DNA of 53,161 nt from Candidatus Geocrenenecus sp. JGI 0000106-J15 (GTDB lineage: Archaea; Thermoproteota; Nitrososphaeria_A; Caldarchaeales; Wolframiiraptoraceae): the NCBI GenBank assembly GCA_000405685.1, contig ASPF01000016.1, forward strand, positions 1 through 53,161, in the 5' to 3' direction. This document shows positions 8,006 to 17,223 of the stretch, piece after piece (position 1 is the first letter of the stretch; each line of letters starts with the position of its first letter). The position numbers and the translations under genes were made by a program. The notes under the pieces were generated by a model. It made no database searches, was not told the DNA's origin, and was given only the letters and a program-made list of their open reading frames with translations.

Positions 8006-9964
8006 ATGGTGGATAAGATGGCGCTAGTCTTCCATAAGCTTGTATCTCTTGAAGAAGCTCTCAGAATTATTGATGAAAAACTAGGAGGGATTAAACCTCT
8101 AGGTATAGAGTCTATTGAATTATCCCATGCTTATGGCCGTATACTTGCAGAAGATGTTTATGCAAGTGCTGACTCTCCACCATTTGATAGAAGTATAGTA
8201 GATGGATATGCAGTTGTTGCTGAAGATACCTACAATGCTGATGAAGCAAATCCAGCTAGGTTAAGACTAATAGGTAAGGTCAGGATCGGAGATATGCCAA
8301 GTATAGAGATATCCTCTGGTACATGTGTAGAAATATCTACAGGTGCACCGATACCCCGAGGAGCAAATGCTGTAGTCATGGTAGAGTATACTAAGGCTGA
8401 AGATGGAGACATACTTGTTTATAGAGGTGTATCTCCAGGAGAGAATATTGCACAAACAGGATCCGATGCATCTATTGGAGACCTAATACTAAGACGAGGG
8501 AGAAGAATAGGTCCTAGGGAAATAGCAGCTTTAGCAGCAGTAGGGTGTAGCGAAGTTAAAGTCTATGTTAACCCTAGGGTAGCTCTACTCTCGACAGGCA
8601 ATGAGTTAGTTCCTATATCAGAAAAACTTAAGCCTGGTAAGATATACGATGTTAATAGCCACGCCATCTCAGCTATGTTGAAAGATTTAGGCTTAAACGT
8701 TGATTTCCACGGCATCCTACCCGACAATTATACAGTCATCAAGAAATCAATTGAAGAAATATTAGAAAAATATGATATTATTATAACTTCAGGCAGCACC
8801 TCAGCAGGTTTTGGAGACATAATCTATAAAGTATTCGAGGATCTTGGAGGAGTACTTATACACGGGTTAAAAATTAAACCAGGCAAACCTACAGTAATAG
8901 GTGCTACGGATGATAGGAAGCTGTTAATAGGTTTACCTGGTTTCCCCCTCTCAGCTATGATGATATTCATGGTTTTAGCTAAACCTATCATAATGAAGAT
9001 TATTGGGATACAAAGTCTTGAAGAAGAAAATACTATTAAAGCAAAGATACCTATAAGAATTGAGACAGGAAAAGGTAGAAGACATACTATTCCCGTCCAG
9101 ATATTAACGTCGGCGAATGGACTTATCGCCTATCCAGTAACTGGAGATTCTGGTGCAGCTACAACATTATCCATAGCTGACGGCTTCATAGATGTTGAAG
9201 AAGAAAAACAGTATCTATCTGAAGATGAAGAAGTCGTAGTGAAACTGTTCCAGCCATTAAAGATTTCTAGCATCTCTATTGTTGGAAGTAACTGTCCAGC
9301 TCTCAACATTCTACTAGAAGAAGGAGGATTATGGGATGCTAAACTAGTCAATGTAGGCTCATTTTCAGGGTGGAGGGCCTTAAAGAAAGGTGAAGCAGAT
9401 ATCGCTGGAACTCACCTCTTAGACCCTGAAACACATGAATATAATATCCACATGCCTAAGAAGATGGGCCTAGAGAATGATGTAGATCTCTATAGAGGAT
9501 ATACTAGAACTATAGGGATTTTAGTAGCTAAGGAAAATCCAAAAAATATTAAGAATCTAGAAGACATCTTAAGAGATGACATCATATTTGTAAATAGAGT
9601 AAAAGGCTCTGGTGTTCGCACATTTCTAGACATAAAGTTAGCAGAACTTGGGGTACGAGACCCTGAGAAGAAGATTAAAGGATACACTTACGAAGTAAAA
9701 ACGCATACGGCTGTAGCATCTGCAGTAGCTCAAGGAAGAGCAGATGTAGGGATAGCAGTAGGATATGTTTCAGAACTCTACGGCTTAGATTTCATCCCCT
9801 TAACAGAAGAATACTTTGACTTCGCAGTCAGGAAAGATAGGTTATCTAAAGAAAGTGTAAAGAGGTTTATAGAAACCTTGAGAAGCGAATCTTTCCATAA
9901 AAAACTTAAAGAAATACCATACTATAAGACATGCTCTGAGACTGGTCAGAAGATATTTGGTTAA
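8006..9964 (+). CDS. MoeA fused to a periplasmic-binding-like domain
   Basis: 652 residues. Residues 1-415 are a complete MoeA (PPFDRSIVDGYAVVAEDT, STGAPIPRGANAVVM, ITSGSTSAGFGD, HGLKIKPGKPTVIG, LIGLPGFPLSAMM). Residues 418-652 form a type 2 periplasmic-binding-like fold: GWRALKKGEADIAGTHLLDP, GILVAKENPKNIKNLEDI, RVKGSGVRTFLD, AVASAVAQGRADVGIAVG. Such fusions are known in archaea; the extra domain is thought to bind oxyanion or cofactor but has no signal peptide, so it works in the cytosol. Having two MoeA proteins beside a tungsten-type oxidoreductase suggests separate Mo and W insertion or one dedicated to this enzyme. Confidence 0.92.
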   Translation: MVDKMALVFHKLVSLEEALRIIDEKLGGIKPLGIESIELSHAYGRILAEDVYASADSPPFDRSIVDGYAVVAEDTYNADEANPARLRLIGKVRIGDMPSIEISSGTCVEISTGAPIPRGANAVVMVEYTKAEDGDILVYRGVSPGENIAQTGSDASIGDLILRRGRRIGPREIAALAAVGCSEVKVYVNPRVALLSTGNELVPISEKLKPGKIYDVNSHAISAMLKDLGLNVDFHGILPDNYTVIKKSIEEILEKYDIIITSGSTSAGFGDIIYKVFEDLGGVLIHGLKIKPGKPTVIGATDDRKLLIGLPGFPLSAMMIFMVLAKPIIMKIIGIQSLEEENTIKAKIPIRIETGKGRRHTIPVQILTSANGLIAYPVTGDSGAATTLSIADGFIDVEEEKQYLSEDEEVVVKLFQPLKISSISIVGSNCPALNILLEEGGLWDAKLVNVGSFSGWRALKKGEADIAGTHLLDPETHEYNIHMPKKMGLENDVDLYRGYTRTIGILVAKENPKNIKNLEDILRDDIIFVNRVKGSGVRTFLDIKLAELGVRDPEKKIKGYTYEVKTHTAVASAVAQGRADVGIAVGYVSELYGLDFIPLTEEYFDFAVRKDRLSKESVKRFIETLRSESFHKKLKEIPYYKTCSETGQKIFG

Positions 9965-9996
9965 GGTAATACCGTGGCATCAGTAATTAAGTAAAC

Positions 9997-10003
9997 AATA
10001 TAT
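9997..10003 (+). promoter_or_regulatory. TATA box of the AOR-family gene, leaderless type
   Basis: AATATAT ends 26 bases before the ATG at 10030, the spacing expected when transcription begins at or next to the start codon. No Shine-Dalgarno is seen before that ATG, which agrees with a leaderless transcript. Confidence 0.45.
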
Positions 10004-10029
10004 CCCCTAAATAACATATTTTTTACGCT

Positions 10030-11862
10030 ATGGTAAAAGCAGGAGGCTATGCAAATAGAATTGCCTGGGTAGATCTGACAAATAAGAAAGTTGAATACCA
10101 AGAAGTAGATGAAGAAGAAGCAAGGAAGTTTATTGGCGGAAGAGGGCTTGGAGGAAGAATAATTCTTAAACATGCTGTAGGCAAAGACCCTATCTCACCA
10201 GACAATGTATTAGCAATATTGAATGGACCCCTGACTGGAACCCTTACACCTATGAGTGGTAGAATATGCGCAGTATCTAGAGCTCCTCTTACTGGTATAT
10301 TTGGAGACTCTCATGCAGGAGGATGGGCTGGAGCAACCCTAAAATGGGCTGGATTCGATGGAGTAGTACTGGCAGGCGCAAGCGATAAACCAGTCTATCT
10401 CCTAGTAAAGAATAAGACAGTATCCATCGAGGATGCCTCGAACCTATGGGGTAAGACAACTGAAGAAGCATATCACATGCTACGTGAGAAGCATGGTGAA
10501 GATGTACAATTCTATGGGATAGGACCAGCTGGAGAGAATAAAGTAAAGTTTGCAAATATAATGCATTATGGTAGACAATCATTGGGTAGGGCCTCGGGTA
10601 GAACTGGTATGGGTGCAGTAATGGGGTCGAAGAAGGTTAAATGTTTAGCGATACTAGGTGAAGAGAAAGATATGCCTAGACCTGCTAGACCAGATGAATT
10701 CGAGAAAGCAAGACAGCAAGCTTTAAAGAAGATTAATGAAAGCCCTATTACTGGACCTAAGAAAGGTGGATTATCTGTATACGGGACCTCTGTACTAGTT
10801 AATCTTGTCAACGAGATCGGTGCGTGGCCTACTAGAAACGCTAAAGATACAATGTTTGAATTCGCCTACTATATCTCGGGGGAAAACCTAAGAGGTACAA
10901 TACTTAAGAATACGCCTACATGTCATGCATGTCCAGTAGCGTGTAAAAGAGAAGTACAAGTATTTGATGGAAAATTCAAACACAAGTCTGAGGGACCCGA
11001 ATATGAAACAGTATGGTCGCTAGGAGCAATGATAGGTGTTGGACACATTGAAGCAGTCTCCTACCTAAACTACTTAGCAAACCTTTACGGCGTAGATACT
11101 ATAGAGCTTGGAGCTACACTTGCAGTAGCCGCAGAAGCTTCTGAGAGAGGACTAGTTAAAGAGAGTATAAAGTGGGGAGACATAGATAAATTCGTAGAGC
11201 TCACTAGGAGGCTTGCATATAGAGAGACTGACCTAGGGAATACTCTAGCTGAAGGAGGAGCTAAAGCCGCTCAACTACTTGGAGACCCAGATTTAGCGAT
11301 GGCTGTTAAAGGTCAATGTATCCCTGCATATGATCCTAGAGGTTTAAAGGGATTTGCACTGGCATACTCAGTTTCAAATAGAGGTGCATGCCATCTAAGA
11401 GCTTATACGCCTGCTTCAGAGATTCTAGGAATACCTTATAAGACTGACCCGTTAGCAGTAGAGAATAAAGTAGAACTAGTACATCTACTAGAAAGGCTAT
11501 TCGCATTCGTTGATAGTCTTGATCTATGTAAATTCAGTACATTCGCTCTTGGACCTGAAGATTATGCAGCTTTATTCTCAGCTTATACTGGATGGGATGT
11601 AAGTGCAGAAGATGTTCTAGACATAGGTGAGAGGATCTGGACTCAGGAAAGATACTTTAACCAACTACATGGTCTATCCCGTAAAGATGATAAGCTTCCA
11701 AAGAGATTCATGACTGAGCCATCTCCTAGTGGACCATCGAAAGGTCACATAATAGATACGGCAACAATGAACAAGCTACTAGATGAATACTATAAGAAGC
11801 ATGGATGGAACATGGATGGAACCATACCAGAGGGACGTCTCAAAGAACTAGGAATAATTTAA
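10030..11862 (+). CDS. Aldehyde:ferredoxin oxidoreductase family (tungsten) enzyme
   Basis: 610 residues, the AOR length. Oxidises an aldehyde to the acid using a bis-tungstopterin and a [4Fe-4S] cluster, passing electrons to ferredoxin. Visible: the N-terminal RIAWVDLTNKKVEYQ, GGRGLGGRIILKH, GPLTGTLTPMSGR, and the cluster ligands CHACPVAC (about residues 298-305) with the fourth Cys in DLCKF (about 497). GRTGMGAVMGSKKVKC and SNRGACHLRAY also match the family. It is cytosolic: no Tat signal. Substrate (general aldehydes, formaldehyde, glyceraldehyde-3-phosphate) cannot be read off. Neighbours supply cofactor synthesis (MoeA pair, MoeB, MoaD). Confidence 0.92.
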   Translation: MVKAGGYANRIAWVDLTNKKVEYQEVDEEEARKFIGGRGLGGRIILKHAVGKDPISPDNVLAILNGPLTGTLTPMSGRICAVSRAPLTGIFGDSHAGGWAGATLKWAGFDGVVLAGASDKPVYLLVKNKTVSIEDASNLWGKTTEEAYHMLREKHGEDVQFYGIGPAGENKVKFANIMHYGRQSLGRASGRTGMGAVMGSKKVKCLAILGEEKDMPRPARPDEFEKARQQALKKINESPITGPKKGGLSVYGTSVLVNLVNEIGAWPTRNAKDTMFEFAYYISGENLRGTILKNTPTCHACPVACKREVQVFDGKFKHKSEGPEYETVWSLGAMIGVGHIEAVSYLNYLANLYGVDTIELGATLAVAAEASERGLVKESIKWGDIDKFVELTRRLAYRETDLGNTLAEGGAKAAQLLGDPDLAMAVKGQCIPAYDPRGLKGFALAYSVSNRGACHLRAYTPASEILGIPYKTDPLAVENKVELVHLLERLFAFVDSLDLCKFSTFALGPEDYAALFSAYTGWDVSAEDVLDIGERIWTQERYFNQLHGLSRKDDKLPKRFMTEPSPSGPSKGHIIDTATMNKLLDEYYKKHGWNMDGTIPEGRLKELGII

Positions 11863-11869
11863 CTATACT

Positions 11870-11883
11870 TCTTCTCTTTTTTT
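11870..11883 (+). terminator. T-rich terminator after the AOR-family gene
   Basis: A pyrimidine run with seven consecutive T directly follows the stop codon on the plus strand. T tracts of this kind terminate archaeal transcription. It lies in the 21-base gap between two convergent genes. Confidence 0.5.
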
Positions 11884-12630
11884 CTAGTCGGTAAGCTTAG
11901 AACATGCAGGGCATTTAGGAGATCTAACAATAGGTATTGATGTAAACTCAAGATTCAGTCCATCAAAGATTAGTATCTTATCAGTGAATGGTTTACCTAA
12001 ATCTGTGATTATCTTTAATGCTTCAAGAGCTTCAAGGCATCCTATCACTCCAGGTATGGGACCTATAACCGGTATAGTATCATGTTCTGGTGGAGCTGTA
12101 GGTATCAAGCAACGGAGACACGGACTCCTACCTGGTATAATGGTCATCAACCTGCCCTCAAAAGAATATACTGCTCCATGAATAAATGGTATTCTAAACT
12201 TGATGCATTTATCGTTAACTATCAACCTCGTCTCGAAATTATCTAATCCATCAACAACCAAGTCTACATCTCTTAGCAATCCATCTATATTTCTAGAAGT
12301 AATCTTCTCAGATATAGGTTCAATTACAATCTCTGAATTAAGAGACTTAAGTCTTTCAGCAACTGCCTCAACTTTTAGTCTTCCAATATCTTTTTCAGAA
12401 TATGGAATTTGACGATTCAGATTATTTAATTCTAATATTCCGTTATCTACTATTCTTATGAATCCAACCCCCGCCATGGCTAGGTATGTTGCAGCAACCC
12501 CTCCGAGTCCACCTACTCCAACGACTAATATTCTAGAGTTCTTAAGCTTAATCTGTCCCTCAACACCTAGCTCCGAGATCTTTATCTGCCTATCATATCT
12601 TTCCATCTCTCTTATACTCAGCACATTCAT
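11884..12630 (-). CDS. moeB: MoeB/ThiF/HesA-type adenylyltransferase
   Basis: E1-like enzyme that adenylates the C-terminal Gly-Gly of a ubiquitin-fold sulfur carrier. Motifs: ERYDRQIKISELG at the start, the nucleotide loop VVGVGGLGGVAATYLAMAG, catalytic-region DNGILELNNLNRQIPY, DLVVDGLDNFETR, and two zinc CxxC pairs (CLRCL and CPAC near the C-terminus). The reading frame extends five codons upstream to 12645, but a TATA box on the minus strand (near 12663) predicts transcription starting at about 12637, so the ATG at 12630 is preferred. The likely carrier partner is the MoaD-like protein at 12874. Confidence 0.88.
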   Translation of the reverse strand: MNVLSIREMERYDRQIKISELGVEGQIKLKNSRILVVGVGGLGGVAATYLAMAGVGFIRIVDNGILELNNLNRQIPYSEKDIGRLKVEAVAERLKSLNSEIVIEPISEKITSRNIDGLLRDVDLVVDGLDNFETRLIVNDKCIKFRIPFIHGAVYSFEGRLMTIIPGRSPCLRCLIPTAPPEHDTIPVIGPIPGVIGCLEALEALKIITDLGKPFTDKILIFDGLNLEFTSIPIVRSPKCPACSKLTD

Positions 12631-12873
12631 ACAAAACCAATACAATCTGGGTCTCTGATATAATTTAAGAATTAAAAAGAAATAAGCACCTAAGCTTCCC
12701 CTTTAACAAGTGTAGTAGGAGACTATCTACCCATATAGATTACTGGCTTAACTAGATCGAGATGATTGAGCTTCCTAAAAATACTGAATGAATAATAGAG
12801 CATGTGATGGAATTAGCAATGAAAGGGTTCACAGTTACCGTTCTCAGGATATTATTTACTTTTTGAGATAGTT

Positions 12874-13164
12874 TTATCCACCAGCTATCGGTGGGATTAA
12901 AGCAACCTCATCTCCATCTTTAAGAACTGTATGTAATCCATCTAGGAACTCTATATCCCTTCCATTTATAAATATCTTTATAGTTTTCTTAGGTAACCCG
13001 TTGTCATCTAATACTTCTAAATTAAATTTCTCACCAAAACGTTTAGATAAAATCTCTATTAAATTCTTAACAGTTACTTGCTCAGGAAATTCAAATGAGA
13101 TTTTTCCGAATTCTCCTATAGCCTCCCTAATAGTCGCAAAGGCTTTAACAACGATCTTGACCAT
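12874..13164 (-). CDS. moaD: MoaD/ThiS-family sulfur carrier protein
   Basis: 96 residues, beta-grasp fold, ending in the diagnostic Gly-Gly (PPIAGG) that is adenylated and thiocarboxylated. The stretch KIFINGRDIEFLDGLHTVLKDGDEVALIP is typical MoaD. As the small subunit of MPT synthase it would donate sulfur to precursor Z; a role as SAMP-type protein modifier or carrier for tungstopterin is also possible. Transcribed with the HTH gene upstream (15-base gap). No MoaE is seen in the window. Confidence 0.9.
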   Translation of the reverse strand: MVKIVVKAFATIREAIGEFGKISFEFPEQVTVKNLIEILSKRFGEKFNLEVLDDNGLPKKTIKIFINGRDIEFLDGLHTVLKDGDEVALIPPIAGG

Positions 13165-13179
13165 GTATATTCACCAAGC

Positions 13180-13554
13180 TTATTCAAAGCATATATTACA
13201 TTCGCTGGTATCAACGAACGGTTCAACATTCCTATGTAGTCGGCAGAGAACGCCTGCTCTCCTCAACTCTGTTAACATTTGATTGAATTCTTTAGTTATC
13301 TCCTTAGGGTCACTCTTACTTACTATTAACTCTACAATTTTATCAACATACTTAAGAACTATTGGGTTGTTCTCCCAATATGTTCTGAATCCTCTAACAC
13401 CTCTAATATAATTACTGATTGCTGCCTGTGTTACACCGACAGCTTTAGCAGCCTTCTCCTGAGTATATCCTTTCTCTAAGACAAGCTTCTTAGCTACTAA
13501 TGCTCTAAGAGCAGGAAGAACGTATCTCGCCTCTATCTCTGAGGGAAGCTGCAT
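13180..13554 (-). CDS. HTH transcriptional regulator (COG2522-like) with Cys/His tail
   Basis: 124 residues. The N-terminus EARYVLPALRALVAKKLV plus the helix-turn-helix YTQEKAAKAVGVTQAAISNYI (about 30-50) is the same architecture as the first third of the HTH-ThiN protein at 4271. It also ends with the same type of Cys/His cluster: CRLHRN then CNIC close to the C-terminus. It lacks the ThiN ligand domain, so it may sense metal, redox state or act through a partner. Being co-directional with moaD (15-base gap), it is a candidate regulator of the molybdopterin/tungstopterin genes. Confidence 0.75.
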   Translation of the reverse strand: MQLPSEIEARYVLPALRALVAKKLVLEKGYTQEKAAKAVGVTQAAISNYIRGVRGFRTYWENNPIVLKYVDKIVELIVSKSDPKEITKEFNQMLTELRRAGVLCRLHRNVEPFVDTSECNICFE

Positions 13555-13624
13555 ACTATTATAACAGAGTCATAGCTTTTATTTAAAAGCATTGTTTTAA
13601 ACCAGAATCAGGTAATCAAGATTA

Positions 13625-14422
13625 TTAAACCCTAGTTATTTCTAACCCATATCTTTTAAGTATGCTGACAAGCTCTCTCCTATGGTCTGACATTATACCT
13701 TTCCAATCTATTAAGGCATAAGTTGGATTCTCCACATTCTTCTCTATCGCTTCCTTGACCATTACTTCATCTATAGGTAGAGCATACTTTGGACACATAT
13801 GTCCTATAATGTAATCACCTCTAGCTACAAGTTTAGTAAACGTAGGAGCATAATGGCCTCCTCCAAATCCTATAGCTACCTCTTCATCTTCATATACATC
13901 TGTATTAGCGGCCTCATATGATGCAGAGGCCACAACTTCTAATTCTCTTCTAGATGGGTTAGAATCACTGTCTCCACCTACTTCTACGAAGATTGATGGA
14001 ATCTCTGTGTATGGACCATGATGTGTAACTTCAAGTCTTACATCCCATCCATGTAGATGGAGTTTATCTACCTCCTCAATCAAAGTTTGTAGAGAGTTTC
14101 TAAGCATTAATGCACTAGTCTTAGATAGTTTTTTAGGTATTCCACCATATAGTGCTTCATCCCTCCAATTTCCTACAGGGTGGGTGAGGAAAGCTCGGAT
14201 ACCCTTCTCAGATTTATGAGATGATGGAAATACTATTAGGTCTACTCCAAGCCTCTCCCCGATCATCTCAGCATAAATATGCTTCTCATCTATGAAATGG
14301 ATCTCAAGTTCTCCTCTTCTATATATTCCTCCATTAATCTTAAAATCGAACGACTCTATTAGAATCTGTGCAACACCCAGTGATACAGGGTCTATTCTTG
14401 AAATTATAATAGCCCGTTTCAT
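13625..14422 (-). CDS. dtdA: D-aminoacyl-tRNA deacylase (DtdA/DTD2)
   Basis: Hydrolyses D-aminoacyl-tRNAs, proofreading chirality. 265 residues, usual size. Archaeal/plant DTD2 signatures are clear: VFPSSHKSEKGIRAFLTHPVG then NWRDEALYGG, VTHHGPYTEIPSIFVEVGG, GFGGGHYAPTFTKL, and IGHMCPKYAL. No membrane segments or odd features. Transcribed alone and divergently from the methyltransferase gene at 14493, with a 70-base gap that must hold both promoters. Confidence 0.93.
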   Translation of the reverse strand: MKRAIIISRIDPVSLGVAQILIESFDFKINGGIYRRGELEIHFIDEKHIYAEMIGERLGVDLIVFPSSHKSEKGIRAFLTHPVGNWRDEALYGGIPKKLSKTSALMLRNSLQTLIEEVDKLHLHGWDVRLEVTHHGPYTEIPSIFVEVGGDSDSNPSRRELEVVASASYEAANTDVYEDEEVAIGFGGGHYAPTFTKLVARGDYIIGHMCPKYALPIDEVMVKEAIEKNVENPTYALIDWKGIMSDHRRELVSILKRYGLEITRV

Positions 14423-14492
14423 CTATTTGATAATTCTTCCTAAAGATAATAAATAGTTCTCTTGGATAGTTATTGTAAAGTGGAGGTAATGT

Positions 14493-15374
14493 ATGACTAA
14501 GGATAGCCTTAGACCTATCAGGTTTCACTGGGTCAATAAACCATTATTATGTTATCCTGTAGTTTTAGAGATTTTCAAAGCAAGAGAACGTAAGGCTAAC
14601 TCTATAGAATTATCTCTCGACTTAGGATTATCTAAGGAACTCTGTAAATTAACAAGTGAAGGTGTAGAGGTTAGAAGAGAACTCGTAAAATGGGATAGGC
14701 TTGAGGAGATAGCTGATAGAAAGAGGGATATATATTATGTTGAAGACGGTGAAGTCCTTCCCATACAGATCGTTGATAAACACTTCTATAAGCTAGTCTT
14801 TGTAAAATGGCTTCATCCACCAACACTTGAAATAGACGGGATCCACATGCATAGAATAAAAGATGTTACTCCCGAGATTGATGCACAGATGAAGATGTCA
14901 CTACTAGGGAGTCTAAAATGCTGTAAAATTCTTGATACATGTATGGGTCTAGGATACACAGCTATAGAATCTTTGAAGAAAGGTGCATGTAGAATAGTAA
15001 CATTTGAATTAGATGAAAATGTGTTGAGGATAGCTGCCTTGAATCCCTGGTCTAAATTGTTGTGTGACGAGAAGATAGAAGTATATCATGGAGATATAAT
15101 AGAAGGTATTGAGGAATACTTAGAATATTTTGACATAGTTATCCATGATCCTCCGAGAATATCGATTGCAGGAGAATTGTATAGTCTCGAATTATACGTT
15201 AAGCTTGCTAGAGCATTAAAGCCAAATGGAAGAATAGTTCACTATGTTGGACAGCCTGGAATACATACTGGAAAGAAGATATGGAGAGGGGTGATGGAAA
15301 GAATGAGGCAAGCAGGTTTCTTAGTAGACTACAACAGAGCTACTAGATGTGTTTATGGTAAAAAGATTAAGTAA
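14493..15374 (+). CDS. Archaeal SAM-dependent methyltransferase (COG2521)
   Basis: 293 residues. The C-terminal two thirds form a class I methyltransferase: the SAM-binding motif ILDTCMGLGYTAIES (about residues 147-161), the acidic strand end TFELDENV, and the late motif VIHDPPRIS (about 217). The N-terminal third has the conserved archaeal region RFHWVNKPLL and a short IDGIHMHRI. Family members are archaeal proteins of unknown substrate; the DPPR motif resembles N-methylating enzymes acting on RNA or protein. The ATG at 14493 has a good GGAGGT site 6-7 bases ahead. Followed after 38 bases by lysS, so the two may be cotranscribed. Confidence 0.75.
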   Translation: MTKDSLRPIRFHWVNKPLLCYPVVLEIFKARERKANSIELSLDLGLSKELCKLTSEGVEVRRELVKWDRLEEIADRKRDIYYVEDGEVLPIQIVDKHFYKLVFVKWLHPPTLEIDGIHMHRIKDVTPEIDAQMKMSLLGSLKCCKILDTCMGLGYTAIESLKKGACRIVTFELDENVLRIAALNPWSKLLCDEKIEVYHGDIIEGIEEYLEYFDIVIHDPPRISIAGELYSLELYVKLARALKPNGRIVHYVGQPGIHTGKKIWRGVMERMRQAGFLVDYNRATRCVYGKKIK

Positions 15375-15412
15375 ACATAAGAGTAAGCAGTAACCAATTG
15401 TTGTAGGATAAG

Positions 15413-17047
15413 ATGGGTGAAAGATTAGATATAACAGATAAAAGAACTGATAAGGTTAGGTCAGATCAATCATTAATAGGCCATGGAACCTGGATGGATA
15501 AGGTTGCATACGAGTTAATTGAAAGAGAGAAAGCTCTAGGTAGAAGTCTAGGTATAATTAGGGCTGAAAGTGGTCTCGGAGCTTCTGGAGTGCCCCACGT
15601 AGGTAGTATGGCTGATGCTGTTAGAGCTTACGGCATAGTTATGGCCTTAAGAGAGATGGGGTATAAAGCCGAACTAATTGCTTTCACAGATGATATGGAT
15701 GGTCTGAGAAGGGTGCCCGCAGGCTTCCCCAAGAATCTTGAAGAATACTTGTTAATGCCTGTCTCAAGTATACCTGACCCATTTGGATGCCATTCATCAT
15801 TCTCAGAACATATGAGTGGAATGCTTAAAGAAGCATTGGACCATGCAGGTATAGAATACGTATTTAAGTCTGGTAGAGAAACATACTCATCTGGAGTATT
15901 TTCAGAAGCCATCCATGAGATACTATTAAACTCAGATAGGATAGGTAAGATCATAGTCGAATTCACTGGGCAGGAAAAGTATCTTAAAGTTTTACCATAC
16001 TTTGCTGTATGTAGGGATTGTGGAAGAATATATAGTACACAATCATACAAGTACGATCCTGAAAGAAGACTTGTACATTATAGGTGTAATGGGGTTGAGA
16101 TTAAAGGTAGATGGTATCGTGGATGCGGATTTGAAGGTGTAGCAGATATTAGAAGAGATAACGGTAAACTTGCATGGAAGACAGAGTTTGCAGCAAGATG
16201 GGCCACATTAGACATCAGGTTTGAAGCATACGGTAAAGATATAGCAGACTCTGTTAAAGTAAATGATTGGGTTTCGAAGAATATTCTAAGATATGAGCCT
16301 CCAATGCATGTTAGATATGAGCTTTTTCTAGATAAGTCGGGTAGAAAGATATCTAAATCCGCTGGGAATGTCTTCACTCCACAAGATTGGTTTAAGTATG
16401 GCTTACCTCAGAGCCTTCTCCTTCTCTTCTTTAAGAGAGTTGTAGGTACTAGAATTATCTCTTACGAGACAATACCTAAACTTATGGATGAACTAGATTA
16501 TCTTGAAGACGTATACTTCAACAAAGTAAAGATAGACAACTTGATGGAGAGAGAGAAGCTTAAGGGACTTTATCTATACTCAAATCTTCTTAAACCTCCT
16601 TCTAAGCCTTCCACGCATATCCCCTACTCACTTATAGTTGACTTGTCACTAGTCGCCCCTGAAGATAAAATAGAAGATTTCATTATTAATAGGCTTGCTA
16701 AGTATGGTTACAAGATAGGGGAAAGAGAGATTGAGAAGATCAGGTTAGCAATAAATTATGCAAAAGATTTTGGGAAGGTCAAGAAAGAACCAATCACTCT
16801 AACTAATAAAGAGAGGGAAGCAGTAATTGAACTTATTGACGTGGTCTCTAAGGCGAGGTCCCCTAATGAAATACAGAATACAATCTTCACAATAGCTAGA
16901 AAACACAATATTGATCCACCTGAATTCTTTAGAAAACTCTACCAGATATTCATAGGAAGAGATTATGGTCCAAGGCTCGGGCCATATCTCTGGGATATAG
17001 GGATAGATAAAACTATAGAAATCCTAAGAACAGTTACTAGAGAATAG
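15413..17047 (+). CDS. lysS: Lysyl-tRNA synthetase, class I
   Basis: 544 residues. The Rossmann-fold signature corresponding to HIGH is ASGVPHVGSM (about 57-66) and the KMSKS equivalent is KISKSAGNVF (about 313-322). Between them are cysteine pairs (CRDCG, then C and RGCGFEG) that match the zinc-binding insert of class I LysRS. The helical C-terminal anticodon-binding part ends the protein. Class I LysRS is structurally unrelated to the class II form of bacteria and eukaryotes and is widespread but not universal in archaea. Confidence 0.95.
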   Translation: MGERLDITDKRTDKVRSDQSLIGHGTWMDKVAYELIEREKALGRSLGIIRAESGLGASGVPHVGSMADAVRAYGIVMALREMGYKAELIAFTDDMDGLRRVPAGFPKNLEEYLLMPVSSIPDPFGCHSSFSEHMSGMLKEALDHAGIEYVFKSGRETYSSGVFSEAIHEILLNSDRIGKIIVEFTGQEKYLKVLPYFAVCRDCGRIYSTQSYKYDPERRLVHYRCNGVEIKGRWYRGCGFEGVADIRRDNGKLAWKTEFAARWATLDIRFEAYGKDIADSVKVNDWVSKNILRYEPPMHVRYELFLDKSGRKISKSAGNVFTPQDWFKYGLPQSLLLLFFKRVVGTRIISYETIPKLMDELDYLEDVYFNKVKIDNLMEREKLKGLYLYSNLLKPPSKPSTHIPYSLIVDLSLVAPEDKIEDFIINRLAKYGYKIGEREIEKIRLAINYAKDFGKVKKEPITLTNKEREAVIELIDVVSKARSPNEIQNTIFTIARKHNIDPPEFFRKLYQIFIGRDYGPRLGPYLWDIGIDKTIEILRTVTRE

Positions 17048-17223
17048 GGTCTATACCTATATACGATAAATATTTAATAGCAAGACTAGAAAATCATAGA
17101 AAAATTGTTATCTTCTAGTAACTGAATACTATTTAAGTATGTATTATTATTGTTAACTCTTGTTTTACCTCAGAGGACCAGAGACAAGGTTTATCATGGA
17201 GTTCAAGTTATTTAAAAAATGTA

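Noticed and set aside
12646..12873. Possible small RNA in the moeB-moaD gap (ATGATTGA, CTGA)
   Set aside because: C box has an extra base and the second half is missing; treated as empty intergenic DNA apart from the moeB promoter.
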